Shown: positions 32,881 through 42,946, counted from the stretch's first letter. The stretch: DNA of 64,000 nucleotides from Planctomycetota bacterium (GCA_029558835.1 JAKQDH010000147.1:112370-176369), one strand, 5' to 3'. Numbers and translations: made by a program. Notes: generated by a model not told the origin, from the sequence alone.

Positions 32881-32972
32881 CGTCGCCCCTGCCTGCCGGC
32901 AGGCAGGCCCCCGTGGGCGACGTAGAATGTCGCCACGCTTCGCTCTCCTACGTCGGCCACGGGGGGCCGACG
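32881..32972. repeat. Two hairpins of the CGTCGGCC type
   Basis: CGTCGCCC and GGGCGACG (32881-32922) enclose a nested GCCTGCCGGCAGGC palindrome; CGTCGGCC and GGCCGACG (32951-32972) form the second hairpin, ending at the stop codon of the outer-membrane factor gene. CGTCGGCCACGGGG recurs twice at 51088-51162. Here it may terminate the efflux operon. Confidence 0.65.
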
Positions 32973-34688
32973 CTACGGCGGGTTGCCCGGCGACTCTGCC
33001 GCCCAGGCTGGCTGCCCGGTCGGTGGCGGCGGGTCGAGAGTCGCCTCCCGGCTCGGCTCCGAGAGGTCGCATCCGGCGGCCGCCCGCAGGTCGCTCCACG
33101 CCTGCCGCAGCCGGATGCGGGCGGTGGCGAGGGCCGCCTCGGCCTCGGTGTAGTCACGCTGCACTTCGTTCAGCCGGGTCAGCGGCTCCTTCCCGGCGGC
33201 GAAGCCCGCCTGGATCAGACGCCGGTTCTCGCCCGCGGTGTGGAGGCTCTGGCGTTGCAGTTGGATGCGCGTCTGGGCGTCCTGCAGGTCGATGATCGCG
33301 CGGCGGACCTCGGACTCCACCGCCAGCTTGCGCTGCCGCAGTGTGGCTTGTCCCTCGGTGCGGGCGGCCTCCGCCGCCGCCAGCAGCGCCTGCCGCCGTC
33401 CTCCGGTGTACAACTCCCAGCGCACCTCGAAGCCCGCCGCCGACGACTGGTCATCGTCGCGGTAGCGCAGACTGGAGATGCGGTCGAACCCCCAGGACGC
33501 ACTGGCCTGCACCGTGGGACCGAACAGACTGCGGGTTGCCCGCACGTCCTGGTCCAGCCCGCGCAGCAACTCGTGCAACTGCTGCACATCCGGCCGGTCC
33601 GCCAGCGCCCGCCCCAGCCATGCCCCCGGGGCGGGTGTGCTCAACTCCGCTTCCGTCTCCGGCGTCAGGGGCGACAGGTTCATCCCCGGCGGCAGCTCGA
33701 CTCCGTCCAGGCCCATAAGCTCCGCCAGCACCACTCGCCCGGCAGCGCGCGCGCCCGCGGCGGCCGCCACCTGCGTCTGCGCCGCCAGCATGCGCACCTT
33801 GAAGTTGTTTACGTCCGCTGAGGTGGCGCGCCCGGCCTCGTGCAGCTTCTCGGTCAGTTCCAGTTGCTCGCGGCTGAACGTCTCATCCGCTTGCGCGATG
33901 CGCCACCGCTCCTGTGCGAGTTGCACCTGGAAGTACGCGGTATCCACGGCGTGCACGATCAACCGCCGCGCGTCGGCCACCGCGTACTGCGAGGCCCGCC
34001 GGGCGTAGCGCGACGCCAGCAGGCGCGCGTCCCGCGCGAAGCCGTCATACACCGTCCAGGACAGGGTCAGACCCGTGGCATGCTCGGCGAAGGAATTGGT
34101 CTCTCCCTGCGTGTACTTGCTGCCGAACAGCGACCCGCGCACGGCGTTGAGCAGCGTCGTCAAGGCGAACCCGCTGGAATCGGTCACGTCGGCCGGCACC
34201 GCCGGCGCCATTTGCAGGGCCGTGCTCAGCCGGTTGCGGCTGGCGGGGGTGTGGAACGTGCGCGTGGAGTTGTGGGAGGCGGCCACCACCGGCAGGTAGT
34301 ACGAGCGCGCCTGCTCGACCCGCGCGCGGGCGGCCTCCAGGCGCGCCGCGGCCGCGTGCAGATCGGGATTCTCCCGCAACGCGATCCGCCGGGCCGCCTC
34401 CTGGGTAAGGATGCCGTCCGCGGGCCACAGCGCCGTTGCCCCGGTGCCGCCAGGCGCGACCTCCGGGTTGCCGGCCGTGACGTTACCGCCTGTCCCGGTC
34501 GAGTGAGGCTCGCGTGCCCCGGCGTTCATTCCTGCGGTCTCGGGTGGGGACTTAGCCGCTGTTCCTGCGGGCACCGGGCGTGACCACCAGCCCGGCGGCG
34601 CCGACGTGTCACGCGGCGGGCACCCGCCCAGCCAGACACCCAGCACCAGGATCGCCCCGCCTCCCGCTTGCGTCCACGTTGGTGTCAT
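32973..34688 (-). CDS. Outer-membrane factor of an RND efflux system (TolC-like lipoprotein)
   Basis: A 571-residue protein. ATG at 34688 gives a signal with lipobox LGGC (VLGVWLGGCPP). After a Pro/Gly/Thr-rich region (about 27-90), two OEP repeats follow: helices NPDLHAAAARLEAARARVEQA, TEKLHEAGRATSADVNNFKV and the second set RPDVQQLHELLRGLDQDVRA to AWSDLRAAAGCDL. This is the TolC/OprM coiled-coil barrel that forms the exit duct. It is the third gene of the adaptor-pump-channel operon, 26 bases after the pump stop. The long N-terminal linker is unusual. Confidence 0.9.
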   Translation of the reverse strand: MTPTWTQAGGGAILVLGVWLGGCPPRDTSAPPGWWSRPVPAGTAAKSPPETAGMNAGAREPHSTGTGGNVTAGNPEVAPGGTGATALWPADGILTQEAARRIALRENPDLHAAAARLEAARARVEQARSYYLPVVAASHNSTRTFHTPASRNRLSTALQMAPAVPADVTDSSGFALTTLLNAVRGSLFGSKYTQGETNSFAEHATGLTLSWTVYDGFARDARLLASRYARRASQYAVADARRLIVHAVDTAYFQVQLAQERWRIAQADETFSREQLELTEKLHEAGRATSADVNNFKVRMLAAQTQVAAAAGARAAGRVVLAELMGLDGVELPPGMNLSPLTPETEAELSTPAPGAWLGRALADRPDVQQLHELLRGLDQDVRATRSLFGPTVQASASWGFDRISSLRYRDDDQSSAAGFEVRWELYTGGRRQALLAAAEAARTEGQATLRQRKLAVESEVRRAIIDLQDAQTRIQLQRQSLHTAGENRRLIQAGFAAGKEPLTRLNEVQRDYTEAEAALATARIRLRQAWSDLRAAAGCDLSEPSREATLDPPPPTGQPAWAAESPGNPP

Positions 34689-34714
34689 CCGCAGTCTCCG
34701 CCGCTCGCCGCCGG

Positions 34715-37700
34715 TCAGCTTGGAGGGGATGCCTTCGTCGCGGGAAGCGCCACCGCGGCCGCCTCGGCCGCGGCGCGGACACGCTCCCGGTACGCTTCCT
34801 CCACCCACTCGGCGTCGGGGAACCGTCCGCCCGCCCACAACCAGCGCGCCCACCGTCGCGCGTCGTTCACCATGAGGTACACGGCCGGCACCAGGAACAG
34901 CGTGACCGCCGTGGCAAACGCCAACCCGAAGGACATCGAGATCGCCAGTGGAATCAGCGACTGGGCCTGGCTGCTGCGCGCGCACAGCAAGGGCAGCAGG
35001 CCGCCGATGGTTGTTACCGTGGTGAGGACCACCGCGCGGAACCGTGCCTCGCCCGCGGCGTACACCGCCTCCGCCACCGTCCGCCCGTCCCGCACGGACG
35101 TATTGATGTAATCCAGCAGCACCAGGGCATCGTTGACCGCCACGCCGCACAACGCCACGATGCCGAAGACGCTCATGATCGTCAGGTCGTACCCCAGCAC
35201 CAGGTGCCCGACCACCGCCCCGACCATCCCGACCGGAATGGTGAGCATCACCACCACCGGCTGGACATAGGAGCGCAGCATACCGCCCATGATGGCATAC
35301 ATGGCCACCATGGCCACCCAGAAGCCCCGACTGAGGCTGGCCAGCGATTCATTGATGTGGTGTCGCGTGCCCCCGAAGACGTACTTCATGCCCGGGTATT
35401 CAGCGACCACCTGGGGAAGGAGCTGGGCCTCCAGCGCCGCGGCGATGCCCTCCGCGTTGGCGCGCTCCTCATCGACGTCGGCCAGCACCCGCACTCGCCG
35501 CAACGTCTCCTGGTGCTGAATGGTGGCGTGCCCGCGTGCCCAGCGCACGTCCACCGCCTCCGCGAAGGGAATCTCCGTACCGCGGCTGGTGCGAAAGACC
35601 TTCCGCTCCAGCTCGGCCACGGAGTAACGTTCCTGCTCCGGGTAGCGCACCCGGACGACCACCTCCTCCTGGGCCCGGTGCAGCTTGACGGCCTCGCCGC
35701 CGAAGAAGCCCTGGCGGAGCTGGACGGCCACGTCCTCCAGCGTCAGCCCCAGCGCCCGGGCCGCCGGCTTGAGGTCCACCTGCAGCTCCCGCTTGCCGGG
35801 GACGAGGTCGAGGTTGACGTCGTTGACTCCGGCGAAGCCGCGCAGGTGCTCGGCAATCCGTTCGCCCGCTTCCTCCAACTCCTGCAGGTTGTCGCCCAGG
35901 AGACGGATCTCAATGGGGTGCTCATCCTGCGGCGTGAGCTGATGGCGCGCGATGGCGAAGAAGACGGCGTCGTGGATCTCGCCGATGCCCGCCCGCCAAC
36001 GGCGGATCACCTCCTCCACGTCCACCCGCCGGTGCTGCGCCGGCATAAGCTCCACCTTCACTTCGCACACGTTGTCGCCGCGCACCGGGATGTACTCCAT
36101 AAACTCGCCCGCGCTGGAGTACACCTGTCGCACCAGCGGTCCCGGCGCCGCCGGGCGCAACTGCGGATCGTCGTTCAACCGCCACGCCGCCCGTTCGATC
36201 CGCTCGATCAGGGCATGGGTGGCCGTGGCCGGCGTTCCTTCCGGCAGACGCACCCGCGCCCGCACCACGTCGCAATCCTCTTTCGGCAACAACACAAACG
36301 GCAGCCGCCCGCTGAACACCAGCGCCCCGGCCACCAGCACACAGGCCGCCGCCGCGGCGGCCGCCACCCCGCGATAATGCAGCGCCAGCCGATAGACCGG
36401 CCGGTACACGCCCGTGATGAACGCCCCAATCCGGGTCTCGATCGCCTCACGTACGCGGCGGGCAGGCCTCGGCGCCGCGGCCGGTGCCAACTCCCGCCGA
36501 CCGCACAGGTGGGACGGCAGCGTCCCGAACGCCTCCACGCAGGAAGCGATAATGGCCGCAATCACCACCACGGGCAGCGCGAACACGAACTTGCCCATCA
36601 CGCCGGAGACGAACAGCAGCGGCACAAACGCCACGATGGTCGTTACCGACGAGGCCACCACAGGCAGGGCGACTCGCCGGGTCCCGTCAATCGACGCCAG
36701 TTCGGGATGCACTCCTCGACGGCGCAATTGAAAGATGCTCTCCGCGATCACGATCGCGTCGTCCACGATCATCCCCGACGCCAGCAGCAGGCCGAACAGC
36801 GTGATCATGTTGAGCGTCTGACCGCAGGCGTGCGTGATGATCAGCGCGCCGCTGAATGCCACGGGGATGCCCCAGGCAACCCAGAAGGCCAGCCGCACCT
36901 CCAGGAACAACCACAGCAGCAGGAACACCAGCGCGAACCCCTGGAGACCGTTGACGACGAGCAGGTCCAGGCGCTCCACCACTTCGCGCGACGTATCGCC
37001 CCAGATCGCCAGTTCCACCCCGCGCGGCACGCTGGCGCGGCGTTGGTCAACGTACTGCCGCACCGTCTGGGCGATGCGCAGGGTGTCCTGCCCCGGCGAC
37101 TTGAAGACGCTGAGCACGACGGCCGGGTGACCGTTGAAACGCCCGCGCACCGCCGACTCCGCGAACCCGTCCCGTACCGTGGCGATCTGGCCCAGGCGAA
37201 TCAGCGCCTCCGGCCGATCGAGGACGACAAGTTCCTCATAGTCGGCCGCCGTCAGGCGCTGGCCCTTCACCCGCAGCGTCAGGTCCTCGCCGGCCGTCTT
37301 CAACGTCCCCGCCGGCAGGTCCAGGCTGCTGCGTGATACCGCCGCCATCACCTGCGTAAACGACAGGTTGTACGCGCGCAGCGCCTGCTCCGACACCTCC
37401 ACGATGATCTCGTCGTCACGCAGGCCGGATAGCGTGATCTGCCCGGCCGACGCCAGCGTCCGCAGGTCGTTCTTGATCTCCAGCGCGAATTGCTTGAGCG
37501 TCCGTTCCGGCAGGTCGCCGAACACGGCCAGGCTGAGGACCTCCGACCGGAAGATGCTCTCGTACACGACCGGCGGCTCCATCTGGGCGGGGAACGTCGT
37601 CACCAGGCCGATCCGGTCCTTGATCTCCTGCATGATGTCCCTGACGTCACGCCGCCCCGGTCGCACTCCGCACCACACGTTGGCAAACCCCTCGTGCGCC

Positions 37701-37960
37701 ACGCTGGTCAGCTCGTAGATGCCCTCCACGTCCGCGATGGCCTCCTCCAACGGGGCACACACGCTGCGCTCCACGTCCTCGGGGCTGGCGCCGGGGTAGA
37801 CGGCGTCAATGCCGATGATGTCGAGCGAGAAGTGCGGGTACGTCTCTCGCTGCATGGCGCGCGTGGCCGCATAGCCCCCCACCAACATGCAAACCATCAG
37901 CAGGTTGGCCAGCACGGGGCTGCGTACCCCGACAGCGATGATGGAGCGGACCAGTCCCAT
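34715..37960 (-). CDS. RND efflux pump (AcrB/HAE1-like)
   Basis: A 1081-residue inner-membrane pump with twelve expected helices and two large periplasmic loops. The N-terminus VRSPVLANLLMVCMLVGGYAA is TM1; ETYPHFSLDIIGIDAVYPGASPEDVE (in parts) is the usual start of the porter domain. The proton relay Asp-Asp is present in LLASGMIVDDAIVIAE, and the second-half counterpart in FGIVALCGVAVNDALVLLDY. Substrates may be drugs, lipids or metals; the sequence does not decide, though residues of the CusA metal methionine set are not evident. Flanked by adaptor (38065) and channel (32973). Confidence 0.95.
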   Translation of the reverse strand: MGLVRSIIAVGVRSPVLANLLMVCMLVGGYAATRAMQRETYPHFSLDIIGIDAVYPGASPEDVERSVCAPLEEAIADVEGIYELTSVAHEGFANVWCGVRPGRRDVRDIMQEIKDRIGLVTTFPAQMEPPVVYESIFRSEVLSLAVFGDLPERTLKQFALEIKNDLRTLASAGQITLSGLRDDEIIVEVSEQALRAYNLSFTQVMAAVSRSSLDLPAGTLKTAGEDLTLRVKGQRLTAADYEELVVLDRPEALIRLGQIATVRDGFAESAVRGRFNGHPAVVLSVFKSPGQDTLRIAQTVRQYVDQRRASVPRGVELAIWGDTSREVVERLDLLVVNGLQGFALVFLLLWLFLEVRLAFWVAWGIPVAFSGALIITHACGQTLNMITLFGLLLASGMIVDDAIVIAESIFQLRRRGVHPELASIDGTRRVALPVVASSVTTIVAFVPLLFVSGVMGKFVFALPVVVIAAIIASCVEAFGTLPSHLCGRRELAPAAAPRPARRVREAIETRIGAFITGVYRPVYRLALHYRGVAAAAAAACVLVAGALVFSGRLPFVLLPKEDCDVVRARVRLPEGTPATATHALIERIERAAWRLNDDPQLRPAAPGPLVRQVYSSAGEFMEYIPVRGDNVCEVKVELMPAQHRRVDVEEVIRRWRAGIGEIHDAVFFAIARHQLTPQDEHPIEIRLLGDNLQELEEAGERIAEHLRGFAGVNDVNLDLVPGKRELQVDLKPAARALGLTLEDVAVQLRQGFFGGEAVKLHRAQEEVVVRVRYPEQERYSVAELERKVFRTSRGTEIPFAEAVDVRWARGHATIQHQETLRRVRVLADVDEERANAEGIAAALEAQLLPQVVAEYPGMKYVFGGTRHHINESLASLSRGFWVAMVAMYAIMGGMLRSYVQPVVVMLTIPVGMVGAVVGHLVLGYDLTIMSVFGIVALCGVAVNDALVLLDYINTSVRDGRTVAEAVYAAGEARFRAVVLTTVTTIGGLLPLLCARSSQAQSLIPLAISMSFGLAFATAVTLFLVPAVYLMVNDARRWARWLWAGGRFPDAEWVEEAYRERVRAAAEAAAVALPATKASPPS

Positions 37961-38064
37961 CCTAGATCACCGTGGCTGCATCCCTTTTTGATCGCTGGTC
38001 GTGTGGTTGAAGAGGGTACGATCGGGGAACTGACGCCGCAGGGCACCCCATCCGGCCTGCCCGC

Positions 38065-39726
38065 TCAGCGCGTCGGCCCCAGCCCCGTCTGGGCGCCCAG
38101 GAGAAGTGCAGCGCGCAGCGGCGGGTCCGCGCCGATGACCTCGGGATGAACCCCGTCGCCCCCCAGGCCGGTCGGCAACCCCGGCCACGCCAGGTCGCAC
38201 GCACCGGGCCCCTGCCTCGGCACGGCCCATGCCGTCAAGACGCCCTGCCTGACCGTCACATCTCCAGGGCGAAGGCGCAGCGGCATCCCGACCACCGGCT
38301 TCGTCAGGGGAGACACGATGACCTGCTCGCCGGCCCGCAACTCACAAACCTCATCGCCGGGCCTGCCTGAGTAGTCCACCAGCACGCATCCCGGCAGCGA
38401 GCGGAGCACCGGCACCAGGCGGCGACCGAGTCGTCCTGCGCCGGCCTCGCCCGCCCCCTCGTCCGGCTCAAACACGTACACCCACTGGTTCTCATGGACG
38501 GCCAGACGCGGCACCAGCAGCGCGCCCGCCAGCGTACGCCCCGGCAATTCCGCCCGGCAGAACATGCCGATCGTCAGCGACGCTCGGGGCTCCTCGGCGC
38601 TACCCACCGGATTGCCCGCCAGATCGGCGTGCCTCACCTCCACGACCATCCGGGCGGTGCGCGTGGCCTCATCCACCCGCTCAAAGCGGCTGACGTACCC
38701 CCGCCACTCGTAGTCCACGCCCAGCAACGTCGAACGCACCACCACCTGTGCCTCGGACCGGTCCGGCGCCCCGGCCAGCGCGTCCGGATGGGCGTCCTGC
38801 GCCAGCCAGCGCAGCTCCCGCGGGTCGATGCCGACGGAAAGGTCAAAAGCCGCGAGGCTCGTCAGCCGAGCGATGGAGAAGAAAGCGGTGACAACCTGCG
38901 AAAGGTAAGCCCCGGCCGCTTCCACCCGCGCGTCGAACGGACAATAGATGCGCGTGTGCGAGAGCTCAACGCGAGCCTGTTCCAGACGGGCCTCGGCCAC
39001 GTCCAGAAGCGCCTGCGTTTCTGCCCGCAGGTGCGGGATCATGTCCCGCCGGCTGCACAACTCCGCCAACACGTCCCGTTGCTGCAGCAACCGCTGCTCG
39101 TCGGCGGCCACCTGCTGGGTTGTGTAGAGATTCTCATCCTTGACGCTGAGGGCTCTGGTGGTTTCGTACTCTTCCTCGAGCAGCTTCACCAGCCGCTCGG
39201 CATTGGCAATCCGCCTTTCCAGGTGACCTTCGTCCACATCGAAGCGGGCGAGCACGGACTGCAGCCGCCGCCGCTCCGCATCTGCCTGACGGACCTGCGA
39301 GGCGTATAGCGTCGAGTCGATTTCGAAGAGCAACTCGCCCTGGGGGATCACCCTGCCCGGCGCCAGGGAGTTGTGCACTTGCACGATCCGGCCGCTGACC
39401 TGCGGAATCACGTCGACTTGGTGTTGGGGACTGACGGTGCCGTACCCGACCACCGGAAACGAATGCTCCGCCGGCAGGACCTGTACGGCCGCCACGGCTG
39501 GGGGCAACGGGCTGGCCGCGCGACGCTGGGGGGCAGGCCGAGCCACCAGGAGTCCGATGCCCACGCCTGTACCCACCAGCATGCACACGCCCGCCAGCAG
39601 CGCATGCAGGCGATGCCTCATCTGCTCGGTGTACGTACTAGTGCTCGGTTGTTCCGCCAATTTCACGACCAGCCGTGTCTGCGCCGAGCCCCGCGCCTCA
39701 GTGCCTGGCGCATCGGAGTGCGTCAT
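38065..39726 (-). CDS. RND periplasmic adaptor (membrane fusion protein)
   Basis: A 553-residue HlyD-family adaptor. From ATG 39726 there is a polar N-tail of about 38 residues, one membrane helix (LHALLAGVCMLVGTGVGIGLL), then VGYGTVSPQHQVDVIPQVSGRI, the first lipoyl/barrel segment. A long alpha-hairpin (about 135-225, ADAERRRLQSVLAR to VAEARLEQARVEL) is followed by SHTRIYCPFDARV, the returning lipoyl half, and beta-barrel and membrane-proximal domains. Typical adaptors are 350-400 residues, so this one carries a C-terminal extension of about 100 residues (PGDVTVRQGVLTAW onward). It is the first gene of the efflux operon. Confidence 0.9.
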   Translation of the reverse strand: MTHSDAPGTEARGSAQTRLVVKLAEQPSTSTYTEQMRHRLHALLAGVCMLVGTGVGIGLLVARPAPQRRAASPLPPAVAAVQVLPAEHSFPVVGYGTVSPQHQVDVIPQVSGRIVQVHNSLAPGRVIPQGELLFEIDSTLYASQVRQADAERRRLQSVLARFDVDEGHLERRIANAERLVKLLEEEYETTRALSVKDENLYTTQQVAADEQRLLQQRDVLAELCSRRDMIPHLRAETQALLDVAEARLEQARVELSHTRIYCPFDARVEAAGAYLSQVVTAFFSIARLTSLAAFDLSVGIDPRELRWLAQDAHPDALAGAPDRSEAQVVVRSTLLGVDYEWRGYVSRFERVDEATRTARMVVEVRHADLAGNPVGSAEEPRASLTIGMFCRAELPGRTLAGALLVPRLAVHENQWVYVFEPDEGAGEAGAGRLGRRLVPVLRSLPGCVLVDYSGRPGDEVCELRAGEQVIVSPLTKPVVGMPLRLRPGDVTVRQGVLTAWAVPRQGPGACDLAWPGLPTGLGGDGVHPEVIGADPPLRAALLLGAQTGLGPTR

Positions 39727-40082
39727 GCCTTCACGGGCGATCCTCGCCCGAGCCGAAACTTCTCTCCCCTCAGGGCAGCCACGCGGCCTGAGCCGCCAGA
39801 GCATAGGGGGAGCCCCTCGTGCTGACTCAGGTACTTCACGCCCCCTGCTTACGGGCTGCCCGCGCCCGTCTCATTGCCCGAAGCGGAGAATTGTGCGGCC
39901 TGCGTCAGGACCTGTCAACCGCATACCGCGACCACCTAGCCTGTCGGTCCGCCCATCCCGAGGGGCACTTGGCGCATTGGCGCCACCGCCGCCCATCGGC
40001 TCGGTCGCCTGCCCGTGGCCACATCTTTCGGCTCCACAAGCAGTTGAACGATTTTCGGTGACTAGCGCGTTTCCAATGAGCG

Positions 40083-40111
40083 TTTATAGGATACCTAAAT
40101 GAATTACTCAA
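40083..40111 (-). promoter_or_regulatory. Promoter of the RND efflux operon
   Basis: On the minus strand TTGAGT (40111-40106), a 17-base spacer and TATAAA (40088-40083). A palindrome TAGG-ATA-CCTA (40087-40097) lies between the boxes and overlaps the -10, a usual place for a repressor. The leader to the adaptor start is about 350 bases. Confidence 0.6.
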
Positions 40112-40257
40112 CACCTCACTGGGTAAAATGGGCATAATACATCAAGCACGCTAGCGGAGCTGGCCCGTGCCAATACTGGCGGTAGGGTTCGGGTATCCGG
40201 TGTCCTGGCAATGCGGGGGCGTGGCGGGTCTTGCGGGTGAGCATGGAGGCGCGGGGC

Positions 40258-40286
40258 TTGTCAGGTCGGTTTCGGGTCGGTACGAA
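40258..40286 (+). promoter_or_regulatory. Promoter directly abutting the glycosyltransferase start
   Basis: TTGTCA (40258-40263), 17-base spacer, TACGAA (40281-40286), and the ATG only nine bases from the -10 end, so transcription would begin within about two bases of the start codon (leaderless or nearly so). No Shine-Dalgarno could fit. Confidence 0.5.
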
Positions 40287-40294
40287 GCGACGCC

Positions 40295-41341
40295 ATGACC
40301 AGGATTCTCTATGCAGCCGCTGGGGAGGGCCTGGGACACGCCACCCGAGCACACAGCGTCGCGCTGGGTTTGATGGCCCGCGGGCACGAGGTTCGGTTTG
40401 TTGCCAGTCACCAGTGCTTTGACTACCTGACCGAGGCGTTTCCGGGTCGTGTGGATTCTATCCTGGGGTTGCGGTTCAGTTACGGCCGGCGGGGCATCCG
40501 CCCGGTACGGACCGCTTGCGACAACGCCGTCCGGGTTCTGCGCGAGTTCGGGCCGGCCAGCGTACGGATTCGGGAGGTGCTGCGGAGCTTCCGCCCGGCG
40601 TGGGTGATCACGGACTTCGAGCCGTTTACCGCCTTCTGGTGCACCCGCGTGGGCATTCCCTTCGTGAGCCTCGACAACCAGCACCTGCTCACGCATGGCG
40701 TGCTTGACCTGCCGCCGGGTTTGTGGTTCGACCGCTGCACCGCGTACCTGACGGTCCGCCTCTACCTGGTCGGGGCCCGGCGCTACTTCATCACGACGTT
40801 CATCGACGCGCCCGTGCGCTACCAGCCGACGACGCTGCTGCCGCCGATCCTGCGACCGGCGGTGTACGGACACCAGGCCACGGAGGGTGGGTTCGTGCTC
40901 GTCTACAAGAGCGGCAGGAACCTCTTGGCGGAAACGGTCGAGGCGATGGAGCGTTTCGACCGCTTGCCGATCGTGGCCTATGGGTTCGAGCGCAGCGGGC
41001 AGCAGGGGCACATCACCTACAAGCCGCCGAGCATTGACGGGTTTGTGCGGGACCTGGCCGCCTGCGCCGGCGTGGTGGCGTCCGCGGGCCACAGCCTGCT
41101 GTCGGAGTGCTTCCACTTCGGCAAGCCGATGCTGGTCACGCCGATCGCCGGGCAATACGAGCAATTCGTGAACGCGCACTACGTGGAGAAGCTCGGTGCG
41201 GGGCGGTCGGTAGCGTGTCCGACGGCGGAGGTTCTGGAGGTGTTTGTAGAGTCGCTGGACGGGCATCGCGCGGCGATGCGGTCGCACCGTCCGCAGGGGC
41301 TGGACGTCGTGCTCGACGCCCTGGAGCGGGAGATGCGGTGA
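40295..41341 (+). CDS. MurG-like glycosyltransferase (MJ1255/VC2487 family)
   Basis: A 348-residue GT-B protein. It opens TRILYAAAGEGLGHATRAHSVA, the Gly-rich N-terminal loop of MurG/UGT-type enzymes, and continues with HEVRFVASHQCFDYL and WVITDFEPFTAFW. The C-domain has SAGHSLLSECFHFGKPMLVTPI and GQYEQFVNAHYVEKLGAG, the donor-sugar binding region of the uncharacterised MJ1255 group. It probably transfers a sugar to a lipid or surface glycan; donor and acceptor are unknown. It stands alone on the plus strand. Confidence 0.85.
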   Translation: MTRILYAAAGEGLGHATRAHSVALGLMARGHEVRFVASHQCFDYLTEAFPGRVDSILGLRFSYGRRGIRPVRTACDNAVRVLREFGPASVRIREVLRSFRPAWVITDFEPFTAFWCTRVGIPFVSLDNQHLLTHGVLDLPPGLWFDRCTAYLTVRLYLVGARRYFITTFIDAPVRYQPTTLLPPILRPAVYGHQATEGGFVLVYKSGRNLLAETVEAMERFDRLPIVAYGFERSGQQGHITYKPPSIDGFVRDLAACAGVVASAGHSLLSECFHFGKPMLVTPIAGQYEQFVNAHYVEKLGAGRSVACPTAEVLEVFVESLDGHRAAMRSHRPQGLDVVLDALEREMR

Positions 41342-42009
41342 TGCCCCGTCTGGCGGACGCCGCGCGGCGAGCACCCTGGTACACCGGGGTGGGCGAGTCC
41401 ACGCCGCCCTCGAGCCGCGGTCTTTGCCCGCGCGGTGCTGCGCCACCCTGAGTGACGCACGGTTGCGGACGGTCGTTTACCGCTCGACAGCAAGCGGGCA
41501 CCACGTCCGCACGCCAGGTTGCCGATCAGGGCTGGCTGGACCTGACCGTCTGGAGGATGAGTTCGCACTGCCTGCCCGTGAGGCGCGCCGGATTTCGCTT
41601 GATCGGACACTGCGGTATTCTCTACGATGGTGTGCTGCTGCCGGTACGCTCTTATCGGCGCCGATCCCCGCTGCGGCAGGGGAGGATCCCGAGCGGAGTG
41701 TCCGCGGTTTGTGTCCGAGCGCGGCGGGCACGGTCGGCCCTCGCAGTTACCGGTACCTGCCGGCGGAGCGGGGCGCGGTCCCCGGGGCAGGACGAGCGGC
41801 GTTGTGGGCGCGGTCTATCGGGCCACGCGTGCAGCGGATGGTGGAATGGACTTCCGGTCCGCTTCTGCCGACGAAACGAGCAAGAGTTGCCTGTCCAGGT
41901 GCGGTTGGTCGAGGTCTGCGGCGTGCGCCTGCGCGCCGGGTGCGGTCTGCAGAGAGCAGACGCGCCGGCCGCCCATCTGGGCAGCAGCCGGATTAAGGAG
42001 TCACGGGCG
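41342..42009. other. Long gap before a lipoprotein gene
   Basis: About 670 bases. A promoter-like pair TTGATC and TACGAT 18 bases apart lies at about 41599-41628, some 380 bases before the next start. No main-family repeat and no supported gene are seen; open frames here have no domain and an Arg/Ser-rich composition typical of shadows. Confidence 0.35.
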
Positions 42010-42615
42010 ATGAGCAACACGAGTGTGCGTGGGGCGCTGGTGGCGGTGGTGGCTATGACGACGGTGGGACTGGTGGGCGGCTGCGGTAGCGGGGGCGGCT
42101 TCGCCAAGACTGCTTCCCTGGAGTTGCTGGATGGGACGATCATCGAGGCGCCGATGAGCGGCGGGGCACCGTCCCTGGCCAACTCCGAGTGGATGTTCTA
42201 CCGGCGCAACGCGGACGGTACCCCGGGGGCGCCGCTGGTCCGCGTGCCCTTCGGTCCGGATGGGAACCTGATCAGTTTTGAGGACAACACCCTGGCCGTC
42301 GACGTCTTCGGCGAGACGATCATCCTCGACGGCGAGCGCCACGACACGAGCACGGACGGCGTCAGCTACGCGGCCGCCACCTACGGCGCGGAGGGTGCGT
42401 CCGGGCTGGGCTTCCAGGTGCAGGTCTTCGCCTACTACAGTTCGTTCCAGGTGGCGGAGGGTGAGGCTTCTCTCATTGCCGAGTACGTCGACGCGGACAC
42501 GTTGGTGGGCACGTTCTACTTCCGCACGGAGGTGAGCGATTTGGCCGCCAACTACGTAGGCACCGGCGCCAACCAGGAGGACGAGTTCGAGGTCATCGCC
42601 CTGCGCGTGGGGTGA
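42010..42615 (+). CDS. Lipoprotein of unknown function
   Basis: A 201-residue lipoprotein. ATG at 42010 follows AAGGAG by nine bases. The signal MSNTSVRGALVAVVAMTTVGLVGGC ends in lipobox VGGC, followed by GSGGG. The mature part is beta-rich and acidic with repeated Tyr/Asp (FGETIILDGERHDTST, FAYYSSFQVAEGEA, VGTFYFRTEVSDL) and no motif I recognise. Single gene; a family A repeat follows about 160 bases downstream. Confidence 0.75.
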   Translation: MSNTSVRGALVAVVAMTTVGLVGGCGSGGGFAKTASLELLDGTIIEAPMSGGAPSLANSEWMFYRRNADGTPGAPLVRVPFGPDGNLISFEDNTLAVDVFGETIILDGERHDTSTDGVSYAAATYGAEGASGLGFQVQVFAYYSSFQVAEGEASLIAEYVDADTLVGTFYFRTEVSDLAANYVGTGANQEDEFEVIALRVG

Positions 42616-42772
42616 GTGGGGCACGCGTGACCAGTGGGTGTCGGCGCGGATAAACGCGCCACCCGCCGGGGTCAACACGCCAAGCGCTGACACCGCAGGG
42701 GCGACGCTGCGTGCGTAAGCGGGCGGTGGTCGTGCCGCGCCCGAAGAGAACCGCGCAAACGGGATGCCGGCA

Positions 42773-42871
42773 GGGTGGCATGCCCAAGCCGAAGGCGCCG
42801 GCATGCGGTTGCGGAGGGGAGTGTCGGGCACGTGAGAGAGCATGGCGGCGCTGCGCTTGGCCATGCCACCC
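42773..42871. repeat. Family A element
   Basis: GGGTGGCATGCCCAAGCCG at the left, CTTGGCCATGCCACCC at the right, 99 bases in all and nearly identical over both ends and the GAAGGCGCCGGCATG core to the copies at 24243 and 48894. Confidence 0.88.
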
Positions 42872-42918
42872 GCGGGGATTGGCTGATTTCCGCGTCCCGT
42901 GGAGCTGTTGGGTCCGCC

Positions 42919-42946
42919 TTGACCGGCGGGGCGTCGCCTTTATACT
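42919..42946 (+). promoter_or_regulatory. Promoter abutting a lipoprotein start (leaderless)
   Basis: TTGACC (42919-42924), 16-base spacer, TATACT (42941-42946), then six bases and the ATG at 42953, which would be position +1 or so. This predicts a leaderless mRNA. Confidence 0.6.

Larger units (their letters stand above)
39727..40294. other. AT-richer divergent region between efflux operon and glycosyltransferase
   Basis: About 570 bases. The part from about 40050 to 40145 is visibly AT-rich for this genome and holds the divergent promoters listed separately, plus a palindrome TAGG-ATA-CCTA (40087-40097) between the -35 and -10 of the efflux promoter. No supported gene. Confidence 0.5.

Noticed and set aside
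34580..37336. A 918-codon plus-strand open frame
   Set aside because: It is the shadow of the RND pump on the other strand; composition is His/Arg/Gln-rich with no domain.
41452..42009. Upstream extension of the lipoprotein frame
   Set aside because: The lipoprotein has a strong SD and signal peptide at 42010; the extension is Arg/Ser-rich with no domain.
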